Origin: Platerodrilus igneus
Lineage: Eukaryota; Arthropoda; Insecta; Coleoptera; Lycidae
DNA: 64,000 nt
Reading direction: 5' to 3'
NCBI GenBank assembly: GCA_036346225.1
Contig: JARFIW010001458.1
Coordinates: 3,038,001-3,102,000 of the forward strand
This document shows positions 56,955-64,000 of the stretch, one piece after another. Both the position numbers and the translations under genes were made by a program. The stretch's first letter is position 1. Every line of letters begins with the position of its first letter. The notes beneath the pieces were generated by a model that saw nothing but the letters and a program-made list of their open reading frames with translations, made no database searches and was not told the DNA's origin.

Positions 56955-57025
56955 GAAAAAGATAAAAGAGTACAGGAAGACCTAGACCACACTATTAGAA
57001 ATTTAGGTTGTGAAAGGTGTAACAT
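56955..57025 (+). pseudogene. RTE LINE C-terminal piece
   Basis: DHTIRNLGCERC preceded by a STGRPR-like word, as in the C-terminus of RTE pol. The 15280 copy continues this directly with GYVELFRLAQNRKE, which here resumes only at 58160. Confidence 0.6.
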
Positions 57026-57530
57026 GCCTTTTTGCATATATTTTAGCATGTTACATTTGTGCTTGGCACTATTAGCATATAAATGCTTATACCTACATTT
57101 AAATATAAAATTACTCTCTTTATTATATAATAATATATTTTCTATAAGAATTTATCTCGCACAATCCTGGATTCTTAGTTTTAATTCACAAGTTACTAAT
57201 TTGTTTACATAGTACAAATAAATATATCTATATGAAATTTTTCTATTGGTTATTTCTGAAGTCTTTATTCCAAAAGCACAACTGGTGTGGTTCTAAATTC
57301 TGTATTATTGAGAATAATCGCTAGAGATCGTCCATCTGGAAGATGGCCGAAAATAATTTATTTGAAGTGTCAAATTTTTATTTCTCTTGTGATATCTGAT
57401 TGCTTATCTGGCACTGTTGAGCATTTGTGATTTGAACTTCTGCCTTACCTCATGTGCTTACCTGGTATGTAAATTTTCTAATCATAAATCCTAAATTAAC
57501 ATTTAAATATAATTCTAGATTTGTTGTATA

Positions 57531-57839
57531 ATGGATGAAGAAGTTCTTTATTCGTTAAGCCCATCAAATATTTATAAAGATGGTAAGATATTAATGGATT
57601 TAATTTTCCTTTGCACCTCGTGTTAGATTTTCACTTTTGTAACACAACTTAATTTTCTAGGGTTCTCCGGTCATATATGCTCCGGTGGATTTATATGCGC
57701 CTGTAACATATGCTGCTCCGGTGGATTTATATACTCCGGTATATGCTCAGGTTACCGATGTCACGGCAACGTGTTTCTCTCATTCAGATTTTTTACATGG
57801 AAAAGTTGCTCGTGCAATTCGTACAACCAGATGATGTAA
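57531..57839 (+). CDS. Candidate two-exon small gene, Cys-rich (76 aa)
   Basis: ATG at 57531 gives MDEEVLYSLSPSNIYKD, then a donor GTAAGA at 57583 and an acceptor TTTTCTAG ending at 57660, a 78 bp intron. In phase, the second exon gives GFSGHICSGGFICACNICC, continuing Cys/Gly-rich to TAA at 57837, with AATAAA immediately after. Another frame of exon 2 is also open and repetitive (APVDLY, APVTYA, APVDLY). Either could be chance from an underlying repeat. Not a recognised family. Confidence 0.25.
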
Positions 57840-58120
57840 AATAAATGCTCATCACACGAATTTTATATTTCGTTTCTTTCTACTTTACATTATTATGCTC
57901 AGTTATTATCTTATTGAAAAATACCTTCAAGTTTAATTTTATGGAACAGAAGTCTGTTAAAGACAACATTTGAAGTCGACCACATGTTGTTTTGTACCTA
58001 CTCTAGGAGATCCTCCAACGCAGGATGTCTCAGTTTCCTGGATATTAAAGGATTCCTATAAATTAAGTAACTTAGTATTAGTTCAGTTACTGATACTACA
58101 GGTAGTATGAGATTAAAACT

Positions 58121-58155
58121 GCACTTACTCTTTTTATAACATCTAGAAAAGAGTA
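58121..58155. other. Strong hairpin at insert end
   Basis: CTTACTCTTTT and AAAAGAGTAAG pair over 11 bp (13 with one mismatch) around a loop of about 10 nt. Confidence 0.7.
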
Positions 58156-58159
58156 AGGT

Positions 58160-58265
58160 GCAAGAGTATGTAGAACTTTTTAGATTAGCACAGAATAGAA
58201 AAGAAGTTAGAGCTGCTTCACACTGAACTTAAGTAAAGTCGAAAACAAAATGATGATGAAATTAG
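58160..58265 (+). mobile_element. RTE LINE 3' end
   Basis: EYVELFRLAQNRKEVRAAS then AAAACAAAATGATGATGAAA, matching 15280-15400. Probably the 3' end of the LINE that begins at 54500. Confidence 0.75.
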
Positions 58266-58692
58266 CAATAACTAGTTAAGAAAAAAACGCACGTGCTTCT
58301 ACAGATTTCTTCAAAAGCCCAACAAACAAAAGGGGAAATGCGTTGCGCACAAGGACGTTATAATATCACTTAAACTTAAATATTATGGAGCGTTCAGCAA
58401 ACAGCGGGATATGGTATGCTTATTAAATTATTAAATATGTACAGGGACTTACTTAGGGGTACTTATACCTACTATATGAATTAATTATAATGAAATAAAC
58501 CGAACGTTACAATGTATCCCAAAATATATGCTTGAGGTCCAAATTACAATCGACCATTTCGTGGTTAACTGTTACATGTGTAGTTTGTTACCGGCTGCCC
58601 ATCTTACTTACTTTTTCTTTTGCTTTATATCAAAAACATTTCTTTTATGGTTTCTTGCTTTTAGTGGTGGTACTGCTATCTTCATACAAAAA

Positions 58693-59010
58693 ATGGGCGG
58701 CTCCGTGGCGTAGTTGGTATGTGTGTGACTACTACAACCAAGGTCCCGGGTTAAAATCCCGACACGTTCCGCTTGAAGAATGTTAGGCGAGCACTTTTCA
58801 CAAAAATACACCCTCGTTCGGATGAGAGGCAAAATGGAGATCCCGTGTGTGGGTGTTGTCACGCACGTTAAAGATTCCTACCTTGCTTGGAACAGCAAGT
58901 GTTCCGCAAAATTCCAAATTTTTCAGGTAAAAAACTCGCTTCCTGGCGATTATAGTACCTTCGGGTGGAGCATTGAAAAATCACATGTAAAGTATCTTTA
59001 TACAATGTGC
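58693..59010 (+). mobile_element. Full-length tRNA-derived SINE
   Basis: A box in TCCGTGGCGTAGTTGGTATG, degenerate B box GGGTTAAAATCCC, then CCTCGTTCGGATGAGAGGCA, CCCGTGTGTGG, CACGCACGTTAAAGATTCCT and TTCGGGTGGAGCATTG. Same family as 32530-32905. Confidence 0.85.
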
Positions 59011-59389
59011 TCAATAATATAACGGCACTGCTTTCCTTTTGTACGTAGTTAACCAACGCTATGATTTTTTCAAATTAATAACTCGCGGGAATATACTTTA
59101 TTATTTTCAACAACTTTCATTTTTAGGGTTTATCGTTTTTATTTTTGTTCGCTCTGTCGATGAAAATTATTTCAACACATTACTTTCTCCGACAGCATCA
59201 CACTAAAGTTGAGGGTGGCAGTGGTAGCATTTTTGTGTGGATGACTTGCACTTCGATATTACACTAAAAAATACTATTCTAGTGCCGTCAACGTGAGGCT
59301 CTCAATTTGTTTTGCTTAAATTTTGTTTTGCGTCGATTTTGCTTTGGACAGGACCAGTTTTGTTAAACATGTTCTTGCATAAGTTTGAT

Positions 59390-59705
59390 CTGCCCCTAAC
59401 TTCGAATTATTTCGGCCTAAATAGCTTTTGACCAAAATCTAATTGCAACTTTGAATTGTTCTGGCCTAAATTATTTTGCCCAAATTTTAGTTGTAACTTG
59501 GAATTCTTCCAATTCAATTTATTTTGTCTAAAGCCGACTTGCAACTTTAAATTGTTTTTGGACGAAATCTAATTGCGTCTTTGTACTATTTTGTCCCAAA
59601 CTATTTTTGCCCAAAATTGATTTCTAAGTTGGAATTATTATGGCCCAATTTATTATTGCCCAAAGGCGATTTGCTACCTTAAATTATTTTTACTTAAAAT
59701 ATTTT
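59390..59705 (+). repeat. Degenerate tandem repeat, about 45-75 bp units
   Basis: Variants of AACTTNGAATTNTTNTGGCC followed by CAAATTATTTTGCCCAAA recur about six times (for example 59398, 59446, 59495, 59550, 59625, 59675). Unit length varies. Not coding. Confidence 0.7.
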
Positions 59706-60760
59706 GACAAATATAAATTCTTCGGGAAGGTTTATGATTCTTATCTTGTATTGCCTGGAACCTGTTAAAGAAAAATAAGTACCTTTGAATTTTTTTTATT
59801 TTTGAAATTGCATACACTTTGACTAACTCGTTAAAGTTTGGGTTGTTTTGATTTTGTAGTACCCCTCATATACCCAATTAATTAGAAATATCAAAATAGA
59901 AAACTAGTAAAATTAGATAGCCTCATTTGTAGAAATAGTATTTAAAGTTTCTTCAGATCTTCAACCTATGCGCTATTTCCAATAGAGTAAATAGCACACT
60001 ACAACATAATGCCAGCAAAATAACTTATAATTTCGAAATAGACAGGCACAGCAAAATAACGATAAACTCAAAGTCCGAGCAGAAACCATGAGGTAGCTGC
60101 TGGTCACCAACCGGAAATATGCTAAGCTAACAATTTAAAATAAGGACAGGGTCACTGTGAGGAAGCAGAAGCAAAAGATTGCGGCAGTTCCATTCCAGAT
60201 TTCAACGGGTGAGGTCACTATGTGAAAAGTAATAATTTGACGGATGGGTAAATCAGTATTAGTGAAAGTTACAGTAAATGATTTTATTAAGGGTGTGTTG
60301 TGCCTGATGTAATTTGTACCAGTACTAACCATAAGTAATAGAGAATGTGCCCACTGGATGACAGTATTCGTAAGTTGTGTATCTAACGCCTAAATTTCTA
60401 AAGATGTAAATATAATACATAAATTTTATATTTAGTAGTCAAATATACCAAATAATATGATCTAAATTTTAATTATGTAATGACCTAAGACCTTCAGTTC
60501 GTATAAGGCAGATGATAGCACCTCCACAATTCCAGCCAGAGATACGGATAGCCACGTCTCCTCTAGTTAAAAACACACCAAAAACAAATAAAAAAACCAA
60601 AAGAAAACCGCTCGATCCTCACATAAGATAACGTAATCCGATTAACCAATCTTTCAAGTAAATGTATTATTATTATTGAACCAGCACAATCGTTACACTG
60701 AAACAACACTCCGCAATCGATACAATTTCTACATATCACCTTGCTAAAATACTAGAGTTG
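59706..60760. other. No recognisable gene
   Basis: AT-rich with no motif; short frames on both strands only. Confidence 0.5.
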
Positions 60761-60794
60761 TTGCGACCGTGTCTGGGAATTTTAGCTCGTTTGC

Positions 60795-61139
60795 TTGAGG
60801 AAGGAAGATCTGGAGGATGAACTCAAGATTCGAAATGTAGCAAATAAGAAGTCTGTAGTTGAAAAAAGAAAAATTTTGCAAAGGTTATTGGCTAGGGAGG
60901 TCGACAGGCGTGGTTATCTAATTGATCTCTCTGCGTATGCAGTAGATTTTTCAAATGATTGCAAAGAGATTAATTCTTTGACTGTCCGTAATGTGTTGTC
61001 AGATTTTTATGGGAATCCTTCTGATTCAACTTTTAGGAGAGTATGTTCGAAGCTGAATTATCTCTCTGGTGGTGTTAAGCGTATGAAAATTCTCTCAGTA
61101 AATACGGGGGATGCCGTTCAGTTTAGAAACGAGGCATAG
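60795..61139 (+). pseudogene. Gag-like N-terminal fragment (SAP-like)
   Basis: About 114 residues with no ATG at the left end (TTG). LRKEDLEDELKIRNVANKKS then VEKRKILQRLLARE resembles the N-terminal charged helix-extended-helix region of some insect LTR retroelement Gags, and superficially a SAP DNA-binding motif. The remainder (FYGNPSDSTFRRVCSKLNYL) also fits those Gags. No neighbouring pol fragment was found. Single-exon host gene remnant is the alternative. Confidence 0.4.
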
Positions 61140-62980
61140 GCTGCTGTACTTACTTTAGAAACCGACCTGTGCGATGGGGTAAACAAGGGTTCCGATTCCA
61201 CTAGTTTTTATAGAACTATTTTAGTACCACCTGCATAATGTACCTACTCATACAGTGGCAAGTTTAGTACCCCCTTGCTTATAGGCTCCTGGTCTGTGAA
61301 ATTTTGCCTGGTTAGCTCAATGGCATTGACGGAGCTTTTAAAATAAAATCAAACACAGCAATATTACAAAGCATTTATACAGTATAAAATATGTCCTCTC
61401 ATACAAAAGCAACATCGTCTCTCTCAAATATTAAATTATTTCTAACAAGCACTTATTTACTTAACTACAAAAATGTTATTTACCTTATCTAGGTTTAAAT
61501 TTACGGCACTCAATCGCTTCTCTTATAGACAGTTTACTGGGCTTTTTATTCCCACGCTTGTAAGGTTTGTTTTGGCTAAAAAAGAATCCTTGACAAATAG
61601 TCAGACTGCTTCGAACTGTGAACACAAACTTCCTGGTAAATATATCCTTACAAAAAATTACTATATGATTAGGGCTTATTCTAGCTTAATACAAAATTTA
61701 AGTATCAGTTACTAATAATATAAACCTAAAGACAGTACTTGCAAAATAAAGAAAAACCACTCCTTCAATTTGTAATCAACGGTATTAAATATCTTCAGTT
61801 TCATGGCTTTATTTTTAAATTGGCGTTCAAAATTAGCTTACAAGATTTCCACTTGAATTTTTATTTAGAAATCAATGTGTATCCTTGGGTTTATTTATTC
61901 AATTAAATTTTTGAAGTAGCCTTTTATCTTGAGGAATTTTCCATCTTCGTTGTATATTACAAAATCAAGTAACTGTATTTAACAATTTTCATATCAATGT
62001 GCAGTTTACTTTTAACTTTATCACTTCTCTATTCATTGACATGTTACTTGGTTGACACGGATTAATTGATTGTTTTTTTTTTAAATAAAATTTCTAGTTT
62101 ATACACAATTTATCTATATTCTAGTAAGCTCTTGCTTCGTATGGAATTCCATTCCGAATACTACACGCTTATCTGATGCAATTATCTGCGAATTCCTCAT
62201 TAGAACTCAAAGTCGCCGAGATTTACGACTTTGTTGGCGCAATTCACAATTCACTTACCAGTGACGTGCACGGTCCGTCCTGCTCTAATACAAATAAGGC
62301 TATTGTGGCGTCGCATACTAATGTGGAAGATGGTAAATAATTCTTATCTATTATTATTACATTTTATGGGTTTTCTTATTAATGTTCCGTTCACGTCTTC
62401 GAATAAACGTTTATTATTAATTAGGTTATACTAAATTGACGTATTTCTTCTCAATCTTTAATATTCTAGAAAATTCTTTATTCAAAATAAATTTGTCATA
62501 CAAAAGTCACGTTATATAATTAATTTAAAGCGATATAATGCAAATGAGTTATATTTTATAGCAAATAATTGCTTTCATGGTAAAATTTGTTTTAATACAC
62601 ATTAAGATTAAAGTGCTTCGTCTTTAACAAGTTTGATATAGTTCTTATGCTAAATGCGTAAAGCTAACAATATTCTATGCTATTTACAGTAAATGAAAAT
62701 CATTTTTATATGCATCAAAAATGTATTGATAAATAAGTGAAAATAAATGGCCTTGTGTTTACGCTTCAAATTGATTGATTTTCATAAAACGTAAGGTTCG
62801 CATTTAATACGTTTTTACATTATATCTTAACGATGAATTATTTTTACTTATACTGCTAACATTAATTGATATGTATTTACACTACGCTTATATTAAACAG
62901 GGTGATTATTTATACAAACGGAAATTACGCTTTTGCTTGGCACTTTACTGAATACAATTACGCTTGTATTATACAGGACG
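61140..62980. other. No recognisable gene
   Basis: AT-rich. A tRNA-like word GGTTAGCTCAATGGCATTGA at 61310 may be a SINE head scrap, without a B box. Short open frames at 61473-61715 and 62231-62434 have no motifs. Confidence 0.5.
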
Positions 62981-63567
62981 AGATAGGTTTTGGGCCTTTG
63001 GGAGCTTCTTTTTAAAAACATTTATTTTCCAAATAACTCTTCTATCGATTTTATTATCAATTACATAAATGATTTCTTTCTTGTTACAAAACTTAAACGT
63101 TTATATTCACTAACCTATTTGAACTTGACAAAATATTTGAAGCTAATAATCAATAAGTAATGATTAAAAATTATGGTGAGTAGCTTGAATAACCAACAAT
63201 GTTAAAGTTATGAAGTTCGAGACTAACTGCCCATCAGGGGCTCCTCAGGGTATTTATGTAATCCCTGCTCTTACATCATCTTGTGGGAAATGCAGATCTC
63301 ACCGTCTGCTATTTCTTGATAACATACAATGTCTTACTTCTTAATAATCTTAATTAAGTCTGCGTTTATTGCAGTTCATTGTGTCCTGCACCTGCAGTAT
63401 CAGGTTGTGTCTGGAATACAAAGTAGTTGCTTTCGTTTTCATGTTTGATATGAACTTTTGTTAACCTTTTATATTATTACCTTCAATTATAAACGTAACA
63501 CTGTATTTTGTAAGATATAATAATTGCATTTAAATTTATATACATATTTTTTGGGGGATATGTATCC
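62981..63567 (-). repeat. Errantivirus D 3' LTR
   Basis: On the minus strand follows a purine tract CCGGGAGG and aligns throughout with LTRs A, B and C (TACATATCCCC, GAACTT...AACC, GGAATACAA, GCAGATCTCACC..., ending GGCCCAAAACCTATCT). About 587 bp. Confidence 0.8.
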
Positions 63568-63574
63568 CCTCCCG

Positions 63575-64000
63575 GCTTAGGTAAAAATTAAGGATTGTAC
63601 TTAATTTTTAAAACTCATGTCCCTAAAGTTTGATTTGTAGTTTCTTTGTTCACATTTGTTTTTTTGTTCCTATATCTAATGTACATGTTATACAATAAAT
63701 ATACAGTTAATAAAAATATTACAATGATCAATAAAATTGTTCAAACACTGATATTGTCATAGTGTAACTTAGGCACTTATAACTCACTTAATTATTCTTT
63801 ATAATTGTCCATTAATTTCACTGCGTGGTTGAGATCGTCGAGGTCTAGGTGTTATAATTGCATCGGTTTTTTGATAATTTCGTTGTTTTTGGTTTGAGGA
63901 ATCTTAAACTGTAGTTTCGGTAGATTTGCTGGATTTTGATATACTCAAATAATTTCGCTTTTTACCTTTAAATAGCAATCTTTTTTATGGTGATCACTTT
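63575..64000 (-). pseudogene. Errantivirus D env C-terminus (runs off window)
   Basis: Minus strand from the window edge: a stretch equivalent to the end of env A and B, including LHYDNISV and the membrane anchor TILLIIVI(F)LLTVYLLYN, ending just before the purine tract. Several in-frame stops, so defective. The rest of the element lies to the right of the window. Confidence 0.75.

Larger units (their letters stand above)
57026..58155. other. Insert inside the RTE LINE 3' region
   Basis: AGGTGTAA on the left (about 57013-57020) and AGGTGCAA on the right (about 58157-58164) bracket about 1.1 kb absent from the other RTE copy, suggesting an insertion with an 8 bp duplication. The right end carries the hairpin CTTACTCTTTT...AAAAGAGTAAG (58121-58155). 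No terminal inverted repeat. Contains a spliced-gene-like structure. Confidence 0.45.
54500..58265 (+). mobile_element. RTE-type LINE, decayed and interrupted
   Basis: 5' region with AAAAGGCAACTAAAAGTCGC and CAATAATTTACAAGGTTGTT (RTE-like leader), AP endonuclease from about 54850, reverse transcriptase to about 56620, a C-terminal piece at 56960-57025 and the 3' end at 58160-58265. Interrupted by 91 bp tandem repeats (56662-56850) and an insert (57026-58155). Frameshifts and stops throughout. Confidence 0.8.

Noticed and set aside
57026..58155. Helitron insertion (end hairpin)
   Set aside because: No TC start and no CTRR end at the expected distance after the hairpin; a probable duplication also argues against it.
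59390..59705. Protein-coding repeat
   Set aside because: Unit lengths are not multiples of three and no frame stays open.
1..64000. CRISPR array, bacterial operons, riboswitches or rho-independent terminators
   Set aside because: No such structures seen; the DNA is eukaryotic, so these categories do not apply.

Overview
This 64 kb window looks like repeat-rich, AT-rich nuclear DNA of an arthropod, most likely an insect. The evidence is an errantivirus-like family with a baculovirus-F-type envelope, BEL/Pao and Ty3/gypsy LTR elements, an RTE-clade LINE, a Tc1 relic, tRNA-headed SINEs and long (TA)n tracts. There are no bacterial operons. I found no convincing single-copy host gene. Almost every recognisable protein belongs to a transposable element, and most are broken. 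Assigning a species would need searches I cannot run.

Layout from left to right. 164-7675 is a very young minus-strand LTR element with unusually long LTRs (2267 bp each); it keeps gag and protease, but its pol stops inside the reverse transcriptase. 7716-11925 is an old minus-strand BEL/Pao relic, followed by two abutting SINE bodies (11940-12480). 12500-16600 is an old minus-strand Ty3/gypsy relic (gag, PR, RT, IN), split by a Tc1 element with terminal inverted repeats, an RTE 3' scrap and a possible Penelope-like 3' scrap. 18750-30828 is errantivirus copy A on the plus strand. Its integrase is split by a 6.1 kb minus-strand BEL/Pao element (21852-27984) with identical-length 433 bp LTRs and a 5 bp CCTAC duplication.

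30829-33350 is mostly blank apart from a full-length SINE (32530-32905). 33355-39470 is an array of tRNA-headed repeat units. A second BEL element (33997-39004, duplication CTTAC) inserted into the array, and its left LTR in turn received a solo errantivirus LTR (34260-34861, duplication CGCG). 39465-46732 is errantivirus copy B on the plus strand. 48167-53067 is a candidate DNA transposon of about 4.9 kb with long terminal inverted repeats, subterminal repeats and a decayed transposase-like gene on the minus strand. 54500-58265 is a decayed RTE LINE interrupted by a 1.1 kb insert that carries a small spliced-gene-like structure. The right end holds another SINE, a degenerate tandem repeat, a gag-like ORF, and the envelope 3' end plus 3' LTR of errantivirus copy D (minus strand, running off the window).

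How the pieces relate. The window is a transposon graveyard with a readable insertion order: tRNA-unit array, then BEL 2, then errantivirus solo LTR; errantivirus A, then BEL 1; gypsy relic, then Tc1. The four errantivirus LTRs share a core promoter layout. Errantivirus copies A and B share the same stop codon inside env and nearly the same 5' truncation point. The three features I consider least ordinary are the gag/PR-only long-LTR element, the TIR transposon at 48-53 kb, and the shared env stop.
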